A DNA stretch of 64,000 nucleotides, from the NCBI RefSeq assembly GCF_013409865.1, contig NZ_JACCBM010000001.1, positions 3,534,001 to 3,598,000 on the forward strand, read 5' to 3'. Below the pieces are notes generated by a model that had not been told where the DNA came from, made no database searches, and saw nothing but the letters and a program-made list of their open reading frames with translations. Positions 50,905 through 59,700 of this stretch are shown one piece after another. This DNA is from Herbiconiux flava. Its GTDB lineage: Bacteria > Actinomycetota > Actinomycetes > Actinomycetales > Microbacteriaceae. Positions within the stretch are counted from its first letter, which is position 1. Every line of letters begins with the position of its first letter. The translations under genes and the position numbers were made by a program.

Positions 50905-50933
50905 ACCGGAATGGTAGGCGCGGCAGCCCGGGC

Positions 50934-51791
50934 TCAGCGGTACCGGTAGAACCCCTCGCCCGACTCGACGCCGAGCTTGCCCTGGTCGAGGTAGTGCTCC
51001 TTGAGGTACGCGGCCCAGGCCTGGGATCCCTCGTCGGGCCGCGCCGAGGCGATCGCGTACGCGGTGCGGAGGCCGACCACGTCGAAGATCTGGAACGGCC
51101 CGAGCGGCGCCCCGGTGCCGATGCGCCAGGTGGCGTCGACGGTCTCGGGCTCGGCCACGCCCTTCAGCACGAGCTCGGCGCCGGCGTTCAGCAGCGGCAC
51201 GAGCAGCGAGTTGAGCACGTAGCCCGGCTGCTCCTTGTGCAGCTGGATCGGCACCATTCCGATCTCGACCGCGAAGGCCACGACCCGCTGGTAGACGGCC
51301 GGGTCGGTCTCTGGCGTGCCCATGATCTCGGCGGTGTTCTGGCGCCAGATGTGGTTGGCGAAGTGCAGGGCGAGGAAGCGGTCGGGCCGGCCGGTCGCGT
51401 CGGCGATCGCGCTCGGCAGCAGCGTCGAGGAGTTCGTCGCGAACACCGTCGACTCGGGCGCGGCCGCGGCGATCTGCGCGTACACCGAGCGCTTCAGCTC
51501 GACGTTCTCGGGCACGGCCTCGATGACCAGCCCGGCGTGCGAGACGGCCTCGGCGAGGTCGGTCGAGAAGCGGATGCGCGTCAGCGCCTCCTCGGCCGCC
51601 GCCCGCTTCTCGCGCCCGCTGTCGGCCACGTACTGGTCGACGATGGCGTCGAGGCGGTGCCGCGCCGCCGCGATCGCGTCGTCGCCGACGTCGTAGCTGA
51701 CGACGGGGATGCCATGGTTGGCGGTCTGGAACGCGATCTGCGCGCCCAGCACGCCGGCACCGAGGACGGTGACCGATTCGAAGACGGGCAT
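50934..51791 (-). CDS. 3-hydroxyacyl-CoA dehydrogenase family protein
   Basis: 285 residues from ATG 51789-51791. The NAD-binding motif is VTVLGAGVLGAQIAFQTANH (about 7-26), followed by the acidic strand end VSYDVGDDA. The catalytic His/Glu region reads FLALHFANHIWRQNTAEIM (about 143-161), and the helical C-domain has QPGYVLNSLLVPLLNAGAEL and APLGPFQIFDVVGLRTAY. It oxidises or forms a 3-hydroxyacyl compound; the HFANHIW variant differs from the HFFNP of fatty-acid enzymes, so the substrate may be a short hydroxy acid or its CoA ester. Confidence 0.88.
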   Translation of the reverse strand: MPVFESVTVLGAGVLGAQIAFQTANHGIPVVSYDVGDDAIAAARHRLDAIVDQYVADSGREKRAAAEEALTRIRFSTDLAEAVSHAGLVIEAVPENVELKRSVYAQIAAAAPESTVFATNSSTLLPSAIADATGRPDRFLALHFANHIWRQNTAEIMGTPETDPAVYQRVVAFAVEIGMVPIQLHKEQPGYVLNSLLVPLLNAGAELVLKGVAEPETVDATWRIGTGAPLGPFQIFDVVGLRTAYAIASARPDEGSQAWAAYLKEHYLDQGKLGVESGEGFYRYR

Positions 51792-51912
51792 GGTGCGGCC
51801 TTTCTGTCTGGATGCGGTCACCGTAGCGTGATGGTGGCGCGATCGGGGGAATCCCCGGGGCGTTGACATGCGGCGTCCGAGGTGGGCGCGTGCCGTCCCG
51901 GAGGAGGTCGTC

Positions 51913-53346
51913 GTGCACACCGTGGACGTGGTGGTGGTCGGCGCGGGGCTCGCGGGCGTCGGGATGGCCGCGAGGCTGCGGCGCGCGCATCCGGAGCTCG
52001 ATCTCGTCGTGCTGGAGGGGCGCTCGGCCATCGGCGGCACGTGGGACCTGTTCCGGTATCCGGGTGTGCGCTCGGACTCGGACATGCACACGCTCGGCTA
52101 CCCGTTCCGGCCGTGGACGGACGAGCGGTCGATCGCGCCGGCGGGCGTGATCCGCGACTACGTGCGGGAGACCGCCGAGGAGGAGGGGGTGCTGCCGCTC
52201 ATCCGATTCGGGCAGCGCGTGACGGCGGCCTCCTGGAGCAGCGCGACCGGACGGTGGCGGGTCGAGGTCGACGGCGGTGAGCCGCTGGAGTGCCGGTTCC
52301 TCGTGCTGTGCACCGGGTACTACCGGTACGAGGCCGGGTACACGCCCGACATCCCGGGGCTCGACGACTTCGCGGGCCGTCTGGTGCATCCGCAGCACTG
52401 GCCCGAGGGCCTCGATGTCTCAGGCCGGCGGGTCGTCGTGGTCGGCAGCGGGGCCACCGCGGTCACCCTGGTGCCGGCGCTAGCCGCAGCGGGTGCCCGG
52501 GTGACGATGCTGCAGCGCTCGCCGAGCTACGTGGGCGCGGTGCCCTCGCGCGACGCCTTCGCGAGACGGGTGGGGCGGATGCTCCCGCCGGCCGTCGCGC
52601 ACCGGATCGTGCGGGCGAAGAACGTGGCCGTCTCGACCGCGATCTACCGCTTCGCGCGGCTGCGGCCGGCCGCCATGCGGTCGATCCTGCTCCGCCGGGC
52701 CGCCGCCGCGCTGCCCGCTGGCTTCGACCTCGCGCACTTCAGCCCGCGCTACGACCCGTGGGACGAGCGGCTCTGCGCGGTGCCCGACGGCGACCTCTTC
52801 GCCGCGCTCTCGGGCGGGCGGGCCGAGGTGGTCACCGACCGCATCGCGAAGGTGGTGCCCGAAGGTGTCGAGCTGGCCTCGGGGCGGATGCTCGGGGCCG
52901 AGCTGCTGGTGACCGCGACGGGGCTCGTGCTGCAGCCGCTCGGTGGCATCCGTCTCACCGTCGACGGCGCCCCCGTGGACGTCTCGACGAGGTATGCCTA
53001 TCGCGGCATGATGCTGTCGGGCGTGCCGAACCTGGCCTTCACCATCGGCTACGTCAACGCCTCCTGGACCCTGAAGACCGACCTCGTGGCCCGCTACGTC
53101 ACGCGCCTGCTCACCCGCCTCGCCCGCACCGGCGCCGCCTCCGTCACCCCGCAACCGCCGGCCGACGGGGAGACGGTGAGCGAGGCCGAGCCCATGCTCG
53201 GCCTCGCCTCCGGCTACTTCCGCCGCGGCACCCATCTCCTCCCACGCCGAGGACGTCGCGGCCCCTGGCGCGTGCGCCAGGACTACCTCCGCGACGTCCT
53301 CTCCCTGGCCCACGGCTCCCTCCGCCGCGGCCTCCGCTACCGCTGA
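51913..53346 (+). CDS. Flavin-containing (Baeyer-Villiger type, EthA-like) monooxygenase
   Basis: 477 residues from GTG 51913, chosen for GAGGAGG five bases upstream; ATG 51868 would add 15 residues and swallow that site. FAD motif VVVVGAGLAGVGMAARLRRA (about 6-25), GGTWDLFRYPGVRSDSDMHT (about 43-62), the BVMO-like RLVHPQHWPEGLDVSGRRVV with NADP motif VVVGSGATAVTLVPALA (about 175-191), and TATGLVLQPLGG are as in EthA relatives. It inserts oxygen into ketones or sulfur compounds. Divergent from the hydroxyacyl-CoA dehydrogenase, with 121 bases between. Confidence 0.9.
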   Translation: MHTVDVVVVGAGLAGVGMAARLRRAHPELDLVVLEGRSAIGGTWDLFRYPGVRSDSDMHTLGYPFRPWTDERSIAPAGVIRDYVRETAEEEGVLPLIRFGQRVTAASWSSATGRWRVEVDGGEPLECRFLVLCTGYYRYEAGYTPDIPGLDDFAGRLVHPQHWPEGLDVSGRRVVVVGSGATAVTLVPALAAAGARVTMLQRSPSYVGAVPSRDAFARRVGRMLPPAVAHRIVRAKNVAVSTAIYRFARLRPAAMRSILLRRAAAALPAGFDLAHFSPRYDPWDERLCAVPDGDLFAALSGGRAEVVTDRIAKVVPEGVELASGRMLGAELLVTATGLVLQPLGGIRLTVDGAPVDVSTRYAYRGMMLSGVPNLAFTIGYVNASWTLKTDLVARYVTRLLTRLARTGAASVTPQPPADGETVSEAEPMLGLASGYFRRGTHLLPRRGRRGPWRVRQDYLRDVLSLAHGSLRRGLRYR

Positions 53347-53382
53347 GTTCTGTTTGACGAAACAATTCTGTCTTACTAAACT
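53346..53382 (+). promoter_or_regulatory. Promoter and tandem operator of the toxin-antitoxin-like pair
   Basis: A near-consensus promoter is visible: TTGACG (53354-53359), 17-base spacer, TAAACT (53377-53382). Both boxes sit in two adjacent 18-base direct repeats (53346-53363 and 53364-53381; core TTCTGT-T-AC-AAAC, 14 of 18 identical). TGTTT-GACG-AAACA in the first copy is also palindromic. The ATG follows the -10 by only 6 bases, implying a leaderless transcript. The layout fits autorepression by the encoded ribbon-helix-helix protein. Confidence 0.7.
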
Positions 53383-53388
53383 CCCGTC

Positions 53389-53628
53389 ATGGAGTTCCAG
53401 TTCACCCGTTCATCCCGCAAGCACCGCATCGGGCGCGGGTCGGCGAAGGCCGCGCTGGTGGCGGCCGGCGCCCCGGAACTCCTGGACGACGGCAAACTGA
53501 AATGGGTCGGCACTGACGAGCGCGACCGAGAACTCGAGATAGTCAGAGTCCCGATCGAGGCTGAGAATCTCGTCCTCATAATCCATGTGATGCCCACCAC
53601 GTTCCAGACAGGAGTGACCGATGACTGA
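53389..53628 (+). CDS. Putative small toxin of a type II toxin-antitoxin pair
   Basis: 79 residues, MEFQFTRSSRKHRIGRGSAK at the start, then ALVAAGAPELLDDGKLKWVG and a beta-rich end (ELEIVRVPIEAENLVLIIHV, MPTTFQ). The basic N-terminus with a three-strand end is like small RNase/BrnT-type toxins, but I do not recognise a named family. It is transcribed from a strong promoter and overlaps the downstream ribbon-helix-helix gene by 8 bases. Toxin-first order is as in brnTA and higBA modules. Confidence 0.6.
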   Translation: MEFQFTRSSRKHRIGRGSAKAALVAAGAPELLDDGKLKWVGTDERDRELEIVRVPIEAENLVLIIHVMPTTFQTGVTDD

Positions 53629-53941
53629 CCCGAAGAACTTCGTCGTGACCGAATCGACAGAGTTCCATGACGAGGAGGCCGACCTCGAGGCGCACGACTA
53701 CCGGGGCCCCGACGGTGAGCGCCTGACCGAGGACGCCACCGAGCGCTACACCGCTCAGCGCCGAGGCGCCGGGCGCCCATCGCTTGGTGACAGCGGAGGA
53801 ACGTCCCCCAGCGTGGCGTTCCGGCTCACCGCCGAACTGCGAGCCGAGGCTGAGGAGGTCGCCCGACGCGAAGGCCGCCGGGTCTCGGCGATCGCCCGTC
53901 AGGCCCTGGAGGAGTACATCGCCAACCACCGGGCCAGCTGA
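53621..53941 (+). CDS. Ribbon-helix-helix (CopG-like) antitoxin
   Basis: 106 residues. The N-terminal 55 residues are acidic and probably disordered (ESTEFHDEEADLEAHDYRGP), suitable for wrapping a basic partner. Residues about 62-104 form a ribbon-helix-helix DNA-binding domain (SPSVAFRLTAELRAEAEEVA, SAIARQALEEYIANH). It is thus a likely antitoxin and autorepressor acting at the tandem repeats upstream. Confidence 0.7.
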   Translation: MTDPKNFVVTESTEFHDEEADLEAHDYRGPDGERLTEDATERYTAQRRGAGRPSLGDSGGTSPSVAFRLTAELRAEAEEVARREGRRVSAIARQALEEYIANHRAS

Positions 53942-53949
53942 CGCCGGAA

Positions 53950-53976
53950 GGCCCGGTGCCGAACGAGCACCGGGCC
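53950..53976. terminator. Hairpin between convergent antitoxin and dctA genes
   Basis: GGCCCGGTGC (53950-53959) and GCACCGGGCC (53967-53976) pair perfectly around a 7-base loop, nine bases after the antitoxin stop. There is no T-run. Probably terminates both convergent transcripts. Confidence 0.65.
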
Positions 53977-53983
53977 ATCGCCG

Positions 53984-55435
53984 CTAGCGGCGGGTGGGGG
54001 CCGTGGGCTCCTCGAGGGGGCCGACGATGGCCGCGATCGACGCCGTCGAGGGGCGCTCGTCGCGAGCGGCACCGGCCGGGGCGTGTTCGCGGGCGACCTC
54101 CGCCTGCTCGTCGGCGCCGAGGTGGTCGTCGGCGCTCATGGTCGTCTCGTCGAACGGCCGCTCTCCGGCCAGCACGGCGGTGAGCTGCTCGCGGTCGAGC
54201 TCCTTCGTCCAGGTGCCGACGAGCAGGGTGGCGACGGCGTTGCCGGTGAAGTTCGTCAGCGCGCGGGCCTCCGACATGAAGCGGTCGATGCCCACGATCA
54301 CGCCGACGCCGTCGACGAGGTCGGGCCGGTGCGCCTGCAGTCCACCGGCGAGGGTCGCGAGGCCCGCTCCGGTGACGCCCGCGGCGCCCTTGGAGGCCAG
54401 CATCATGAACAGCAGCAGCGAGATCTGCTCGCCGAGCGCCAGCGGCGTGCCCATCGCGCTGGCGATGAACAGCGACGCCATCGTCAGGTAGATCGCTGTG
54501 CCGTCGAGGTTGAACGAGTAGCCGGTCGGCACCGTGATGCCGGCGACGGGCTTCGAGACGCCCACGTGCTCCATCTTGGCGATCAGGCGGGGCAGCACGA
54601 CCTCGCTCGACGAGGTCGAGACGATCAGCAGGTACTCCCGGCCGAGGTACTTCATCAGCTTGAAGATGTTCACCCGGGCGACCGCCCAGAGCAGCGAGCC
54701 GAGCACGACCACGATGAACAGCGCGCAGGTGATGTAGAACGCGATCATCAGCGTGCCGAGGCTGATGATGGCCTGGAACCCGGTGGCCCCCACGACCGCC
54801 GCGATGGCGCCGAACGCCCCGACCGGTGCGACCCACATGATCATCCCGAGGATGCGGAACACCAGCGCCTGCAGCTGCCGGATCGCCCCCAGGATCGGCG
54901 CGCCCTTCGCCCCCATCTTCTGCAGCGCGAACCCGACGAGCAGCGCCACGAACAGCACCTGCAGGATGTTGCCCGCCGTCAGCGACGACAGCAGCGAGGT
55001 CGGGATGATCCCCAGCACGAACGCGGTCGGGTCGCTCGACTCGGCCGAGGCGGGCGCCTCGTACTCCGTCGCGCCGATCATCAGGCCCTCACCCGGGTGG
55101 ATGATGTTGCCCACCAGGAGGCCGATGCCGAGCGCGAAGGTCGACATCACGATGAAGTAGCCGAGCGCGAGCCCGCCGACCTTGCCCACCGTGGCGGCCT
55201 TGGCGATCGAGCCGACGCCGAGCACGATCGTGCAGAAGATGATCGGCGCGATCATCATCTTGATCAGCCCCACGAAGGCCTCGCCGATCGGCTTCAGGCC
55301 GACCGCGAACTCGGGGGCGAGCAGGCCGAGCGTGGCGCCGGCGATCACGGCGACGATCACGGCGATGTACAGGTAGTGCGACGAGTCGATGCGCCGCCGC
55401 TTGGTGCGCGGGGCGGTGCCGGTGTGGAGCGCCAT
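53984..55435 (-). CDS. dctA: Dicarboxylate/cation symporter, DctA family
   Basis: 483 residues from ATG 55433-55435 (GAGGAAG upstream; 55468 is a longer, less likely start). DAACS hallmarks: FVGLIKMMIAPIIFCTIVLG (about 56-75), the serine-rich STSSSEVVLPRLIAKMEHVG (about 283-302), PTGYSFNLDGTAIYLTMASL (about 311-330) and VDGVGVIVGIDRFMSEARAL TNFTGN near 390-410. It imports C4-dicarboxylates such as succinate, fumarate and malate with Na+ or H+. The acidic, Ala-rich C-tail is longer than usual. Divergent from its likely sensor kinase. Confidence 0.93.
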   Translation of the reverse strand: MALHTGTAPRTKRRRIDSSHYLYIAVIVAVIAGATLGLLAPEFAVGLKPIGEAFVGLIKMMIAPIIFCTIVLGVGSIAKAATVGKVGGLALGYFIVMSTFALGIGLLVGNIIHPGEGLMIGATEYEAPASAESSDPTAFVLGIIPTSLLSSLTAGNILQVLFVALLVGFALQKMGAKGAPILGAIRQLQALVFRILGMIMWVAPVGAFGAIAAVVGATGFQAIISLGTLMIAFYITCALFIVVVLGSLLWAVARVNIFKLMKYLGREYLLIVSTSSSEVVLPRLIAKMEHVGVSKPVAGITVPTGYSFNLDGTAIYLTMASLFIASAMGTPLALGEQISLLLFMMLASKGAAGVTGAGLATLAGGLQAHRPDLVDGVGVIVGIDRFMSEARALTNFTGNAVATLLVGTWTKELDREQLTAVLAGERPFDETTMSADDHLGADEQAEVAREHAPAGAARDERPSTASIAAIVGPLEEPTAPTRR

Positions 55436-55554
55436 TGCTTCCTCTTCCTCGAGATCCGTCCGGGTCACGTCGGGTGCCCGGTCGACCCAGGATGCGCGCG
55501 AGGCCGCCCCCGCCTGGCATTGTGTTCATACTGGTCACGAGAGGCGAGGGCGAC

Positions 55555-57159
55555 ATGATCCGACGATGGAGCATCGCGGCGAAGCTGTTCGCCCTGCAGC
55601 TCGTCGTCATCCTCGCGCTCACCGCCGCCGCCGTGCTGCTCAGCTGGGCGGATGCGCGGGCCGACGTGGAGCGCGACGCCGCCGCCCGCTCGCTCGCCGT
55701 CGCCGAGACCCTGGCACAGGACCCGTTCGTGCAGGACGGGGTGCAGAGCGCAGACCCCACCGCGGCCCTGCAGCCCTACGCCGTCGACGTGATGCGGGCG
55801 GCCGGCATCGACTTCGTGACCATCATGGGGCCCGACCGCATCCGCTTCACCCATCGCGACCCCGCCGAGATCGGCAAGCCGTTCCTCGGGAACATCGACC
55901 GAGCACTCGCCGGTGAGGCGTTCACGGAGACCTACACCGGCACCCTCGGCCCCTCCGTGCGGGCGGTCGTGCCCATCGAGGACGACACCGGCGAGGTCGT
56001 CGCGCTCGTCTCAGCCGGCATCACGGTCTCGGCCACCCAGGTCGTGCTGGGCACCCGCATCGCGACCGTTCTGCTGGCCGCCGCGGCGGCGCTCGTGATC
56101 GGCGCCTTGGCCTCCTGGGCGCTCAGCCGCTACCTCCGCCGCGTCACCTGGGGCCGTGGCGCCGAGGAGATGAGTCGCATGTTCGCCTACTACGAGGGCG
56201 TGCTGCACTCCATCGGCGAAGGCCTGGTGCTGCAGAACACGAACCGCGACGTGGTGCTCTACAACGACCGCGCGGCCGAGCTGCTCGGCCTGCCGACGCT
56301 CCCCCGCCGCCAGGCTCCGGATGCGCGGCCGCAGCCACTCGCCCGCCTCACCCTGCCCGAGCCGATGCGGGCGGTGCTGGCGGCCGACGACGTGGCGGTC
56401 GACGAGATCGTGATCACGCCGACGCACGTGCTCGTGGTCGACCGCGACCGCATCGTGTCGGGGCCGGACGGCGGAGCATCCGCCCGCTTCATCGGCACCG
56501 TCACGACCCTGCGCGACCACACCCGCCTGCAGGAGCTCACCGGAGAGCTGGCGACCATGACGACCCTCTCCGACGCGCTGCGCTCGCAGGCGCACGAGTT
56601 CGCGAACCGACTGCACACGATCATCGCGCTGATCGAGCTCGACCGACCCGCCGAGGCCGCCGAGCTCGCGACGAGCGAGCTGGCGATCAGCCAGCAGCTC
56701 GCCGACCGGCTGCTGACCGCCGTCGAGGAGCCGGTGCTGCTCGCCCTGCTGCTCGGCAAGTCGGCGCAGGCCGCCGAGCGGGGCATCGGCTTCGAGGTCG
56801 GCATCCCGTCCCGCATCGGCGGCGGATCGTTGCCCCCGCAGGAGCTGATCACCGTCGTCGGGAACCTGATCGACAACGCCTTCGACGCCGTCGCCGGCAC
56901 ACCTGATCCCGTGGTCTCGGTCGACATCGACGGCGACGACCCCGGGCTGCTCCTGATCGAGGTCTCCGACAGCGGTGCCGGCCCCGATCCGGCGGCGGCC
57001 GAGGGCCTGTTCGAGTTCGGCGCCACCACGAAGACGGCGACGGATGCCCGCCCCACCGGCCGCGGCATCGGACTCGCCCTGGTGCGGCAGTCGGTCGCGC
57101 GCCTCGGCGGCCGCATCACGGTGGACGGCTCGCGCTTCACGGTGGAGCTGCCGCGGTGA
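55555..57159 (+). CDS. Sensor histidine kinase, CitA/DcuS type
   Basis: 534 residues from ATG 55555. Helix 1 (FALQLVVILALTAAAVLLSW, about 12-31), an extracytoplasmic PAS-like (PDC) domain (about 35-165; ADARADVERDAAARSLAVAE, MGPDRIRFTHRDPAEIGKPF and EIGKPFLGNIDRALAGEAFT), helix 2 (about 168-190), a cytosolic PAS domain, the H-box LRSQAHEFANRLHTIIALIE (His about 344) and the ATPase boxes VVGNLIDNAFDAV, SDSGAGPDP and GRGIGLALVR. The HPxPDxIRFTHRDP and EIGKPF block is the C4-dicarboxylate/citrate sensor signature. Confidence 0.92.
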   Translation: MIRRWSIAAKLFALQLVVILALTAAAVLLSWADARADVERDAAARSLAVAETLAQDPFVQDGVQSADPTAALQPYAVDVMRAAGIDFVTIMGPDRIRFTHRDPAEIGKPFLGNIDRALAGEAFTETYTGTLGPSVRAVVPIEDDTGEVVALVSAGITVSATQVVLGTRIATVLLAAAAALVIGALASWALSRYLRRVTWGRGAEEMSRMFAYYEGVLHSIGEGLVLQNTNRDVVLYNDRAAELLGLPTLPRRQAPDARPQPLARLTLPEPMRAVLAADDVAVDEIVITPTHVLVVDRDRIVSGPDGGASARFIGTVTTLRDHTRLQELTGELATMTTLSDALRSQAHEFANRLHTIIALIELDRPAEAAELATSELAISQQLADRLLTAVEEPVLLALLLGKSAQAAERGIGFEVGIPSRIGGGSLPPQELITVVGNLIDNAFDAVAGTPDPVVSVDIDGDDPGLLLIEVSDSGAGPDPAAAEGLFEFGATTKTATDARPTGRGIGLALVRQSVARLGGRITVDGSRFTVELPR

Positions 57160-57887
57160 GCGCGATCCGGGTGCTGGTCGTCGAGGACGAGCCGCTCACC
57201 GCCGAGGCGCACGCCGCCTACGTCGGGCGCCTCGAGGGCTTCGAGCTGGCCGGGGTGGCGCACACGGGCTCGGCGGCGATCCGGGCGCTGCGGGCGGCAG
57301 CGGGTGCAGCGCAGCCGGGGGCCGCGCCTTCGGACGACGCGCAGCCGGGCATCGACCTGATCCTGCTCGACGTGAACCTGCCCGACACGACCGGCATCGA
57401 GCTCTGCCGGCACCTGCGCGCCTCGGGCATCGAGACCGACGTCATCGCGGTGACCGCGGTGCGCGACGCGGCCGTGGTGCGCTCGGCCGTGTCGCTCGGC
57501 ATCGTGCAGTACCTGATCAAGCCCTTCACCTTCGCGTCGTTCGCCGAGAAGCTCGGCGCCTACCGCGACTACCACTCGCGGCTCGCCGACTCGGTGGTCA
57601 CCGACCAGTCCGAGATCGACTCGTCGTTCGCGGCGCTCCGGAGCTCCTCCGGCGGCGACCTCCCGAAGGGCCTCACCGCTGCGACCCTCGGGCAGGTGCG
57701 CGAGGTGCTGCGGGGCGCGGCCCCGGCGGGCCTGTCGGCCACCGAGCTCGGAGCGCGGCTGTCGCTCTCCCGCGTCACGGCCCGGCGCTACCTCGAGCAC
57801 CTCACCGACACGGGCGCCGCCGTGCGCGGCCAGCGCTACGGCGCCCCCGGCCGCCCCGAGGTGGAGTACCGCGCCGCCGGCCGCTGA
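57156..57887 (+). CDS. Response regulator, DcuR/CitB type
   Basis: 243 residues from GTG 57156, overlapping the kinase stop by 4 bases. Receiver domain about 4-140 with IRVLVVEDEPLTAEAHAAYV, the phospho-acceptor Asp in IDLILLDVNLPDTTGIELCR (about 71) and the conserved Lys in VQYLIKPFTFASFAEKLGAY; an Ala/Pro insert lies at about 47-60. The C-terminal DNA-binding domain (about 170-240; GLSATELGARLSLSRVTARR YLEHL) is of CitB/DcuR type. Probable target: the divergent dctA promoter. Confidence 0.92.
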   Translation: MSAIRVLVVEDEPLTAEAHAAYVGRLEGFELAGVAHTGSAAIRALRAAAGAAQPGAAPSDDAQPGIDLILLDVNLPDTTGIELCRHLRASGIETDVIAVTAVRDAAVVRSAVSLGIVQYLIKPFTFASFAEKLGAYRDYHSRLADSVVTDQSEIDSSFAALRSSSGGDLPKGLTAATLGQVREVLRGAAPAGLSATELGARLSLSRVTARRYLEHLTDTGAAVRGQRYGAPGRPEVEYRAAGR

Positions 57888-57915
57888 CGCGCCCGGCCGG
57901 AGTAGGGTCGCGAGC

Positions 57916-58068
57916 ATGAGCGACGAGAAGCGTGACTGGGTGGCCGAACACGAGCACGAGCATCCGGAAGCCGCCGGCGAGGAGCAGGCCGCCGAGGCCT
58001 CGCCCGCGCAGGGCGAGCTGGCCGCCGAGCTGCGGAGCATCCGCGCCGTCGGCGAGGACCGGCGGTGA
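57916..58068 (+). CDS. Small acidic protein (50 aa) of unknown function
   Basis: ATG 57916 opens a 50-residue frame: MSDEKRDWVAEHEHEHPEAA, then a Glu/Ala-rich stretch and AELRSIRAVGEDRR. The EHEHEHPE run could bind metal, but the protein is probably disordered. It overlaps the start of the PPOX gene by 4 bases (GTGA), which supports its being real. Confidence 0.55.
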   Translation: MSDEKRDWVAEHEHEHPEAAGEEQAAEASPAQGELAAELRSIRAVGEDRR

Positions 58069-58472
58069 CCGGGGAGGCCACCGCTCCCCCGCTGCTCGCG
58101 CTCGGCGACGAGCACTTCGTCTCGCTGACGACCTTCCGGAAGAGCGGCGAGCCCGTGTCGACGCCGGTCTGGATCGTGCGCGACGGCGACACCCTGCTGG
58201 TCACGACGCCCGACGACACGGGCAAGGTGAAGCGCCTGCGCAACGACCCGCGCGTGGAGCTCCGGCCCTGCAGCCGCATGGGCGCCGTGAAGGAGGGCGA
58301 GCCGGCGCGGCTCGGGCTCGCCGAGATCGAGCGCGACGAGCCCTCGGTGAAGCGCGGAGGCGGGCTGTTCCAGCGGAAGCACCCGCTGGAGTACCGGGTG
58401 TTCATGCTCGTCGAGCGCATCGCGGCGAAGCGGCAGAAGCCGCGCGTGATGCTGCGCATCCGCCCGGCCTGA
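58065..58472 (+). CDS. PPOX class F420/flavin-dependent oxidoreductase
   Basis: 135 residues from GTG 58065. The split-barrel pyridoxamine-oxidase-like fold is recognised from HFVSLTTFRKSGEPVSTPVW (about 17-36), VTTPDDTGKVKRLRNDPRVE (about 46-65) and LRPCSRMGAVKEGEPARLGL. The LTTFRKSGEPVSTPVW block is typical of actinobacterial members that use coenzyme F420. Substrate unknown. Co-translated with the small acidic protein upstream. Confidence 0.85.
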   Translation: MTGEATAPPLLALGDEHFVSLTTFRKSGEPVSTPVWIVRDGDTLLVTTPDDTGKVKRLRNDPRVELRPCSRMGAVKEGEPARLGLAEIERDEPSVKRGGGLFQRKHPLEYRVFMLVERIAAKRQKPRVMLRIRPA

Positions 58473-58496
58473 CCGGGCCGATCGGGCCCGCAGGGA

Positions 58497-59561
58497 TCAG
58501 CTCACCGGGTCGCTGCTCACCGGGTCCGTCGGGTTCGCCTTGCCCACCAGCAGCGGGTCGCTCGGCGTGAACGGGAAGTCGGGCAGCTCGTCGACCGGCA
58601 CCCCGAAGGTCGCCGCGAGCACCGGCCGCGAGAAGGCCGAGGCCGAGGCGCGGTAGCCGATGTCGCCCGGCGTCGGTTGGTCGAAGAAGATCAGGAAGTG
58701 GATCTCGTCGTCGCCGATCACCTCGATCTGGTGCGGGTAGGCGCGCGGGATGAAGTACACGTCGCCCGGGCCGAGCAGGTAGGTGTCGACGGAACCGTCG
58801 GGGTCGAGGATCGACATCCGCGCCCGTCCCTCGTGCACGTAGCCCATCTCGGCGGTCCGCGGGTGCCAGTGCGGCTCGCGCATTCCGTCGTCCTGGATCG
58901 TGAGCGAGTACATCGACAGGTTCTCCAGAGCCGGCCAGAACTGGGTGCGCGCGGTCTTCACCCAGGCGAAGGGCGGGTCGAGCGGCGGGTTCTGGGCGCC
59001 GAGGTCGTACTTGTGCGGATTGCCGAAGCCCGCGGTGTCGGGCACGACGGCCGGGCCCTCGCGCTTCACGAGGTCGGCGGAGCCGGTGTCGCGCACCAGG
59101 GGGCGGAAGGCCGAGGCCGGGAGGTCGTAGGTGTTGCCGAGCACCGCATCCGTCATCGTGCCGAAGGCCGCGTGCAGCGAGAAGTCCTCGGGGCGCTCGT
59201 GCGAGAACGCGACCACCACCTCGCCGGTGTCGTCGCCGATGTTCTCGATGTGGTGCAGCGCGCCGGAGGGGATGGTGAACATCTGGCCCGCGGTGATGGT
59301 GAACGACGAGAACACGCTGCCGTTCTCGAGCAGCGACACCAGCAGGGTGCCCGAGAGGCAGTAGCCGAGCTCGTCGGCGTTGGCGTGCCAGTGCGGCTCT
59401 CGGATGCTGCCGGGCTCGAGCAGGAGCCGCTTGATCGACAGGCGCGTAAGGATCGGGAAGGTGTCGGCCGTCAACCGGGTGATCGACCCGAGCTCGCTGT
59501 CGTGCTGAGGCTCGGCTCCGGTGAGGGAGCGCACGTGGCGGGAGGCGGGGGTGGTGGACAT
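58497..59561 (-). CDS. Bicupin, oxalate decarboxylase-like
   Basis: 354 residues from ATG 59559-59561. Two cupin domains are present: REPHWHANADELGYCLSGTL (about 54-73) with FTIPSGALHHIENIGDD, and REPHWHPRTAEMGYVHEGRA (about 229-248) with YFIPRAYPHQIEVIGDDEIH. Each has the HxH, Glu and distal His that hold Mn or Fe. It resembles oxalate decarboxylases and oxidases but has a large insert between domains (about 130-190) and no signal peptide, so oxalate activity is only a guess. Confidence 0.83.
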   Translation of the reverse strand: MSTTPASRHVRSLTGAEPQHDSELGSITRLTADTFPILTRLSIKRLLLEPGSIREPHWHANADELGYCLSGTLLVSLLENGSVFSSFTITAGQMFTIPSGALHHIENIGDDTGEVVVAFSHERPEDFSLHAAFGTMTDAVLGNTYDLPASAFRPLVRDTGSADLVKREGPAVVPDTAGFGNPHKYDLGAQNPPLDPPFAWVKTARTQFWPALENLSMYSLTIQDDGMREPHWHPRTAEMGYVHEGRARMSILDPDGSVDTYLLGPGDVYFIPRAYPHQIEVIGDDEIHFLIFFDQPTPGDIGYRASASAFSRPVLAATFGVPVDELPDFPFTPSDPLLVGKANPTDPVSSDPVS

Positions 59562-59700
59562 CGTCGGCTCGCTTTCGTTCGGCGTGCGGCCGACGCTACG
59601 GCACGGGCATCCGCTCGTCACTGGACGATCGTCGGGCCTCGTCGCTCGGAGCGTTCACCGCAGCCGGGCACCCACCCGCCTGACGAGCGACCCGGTGGCG

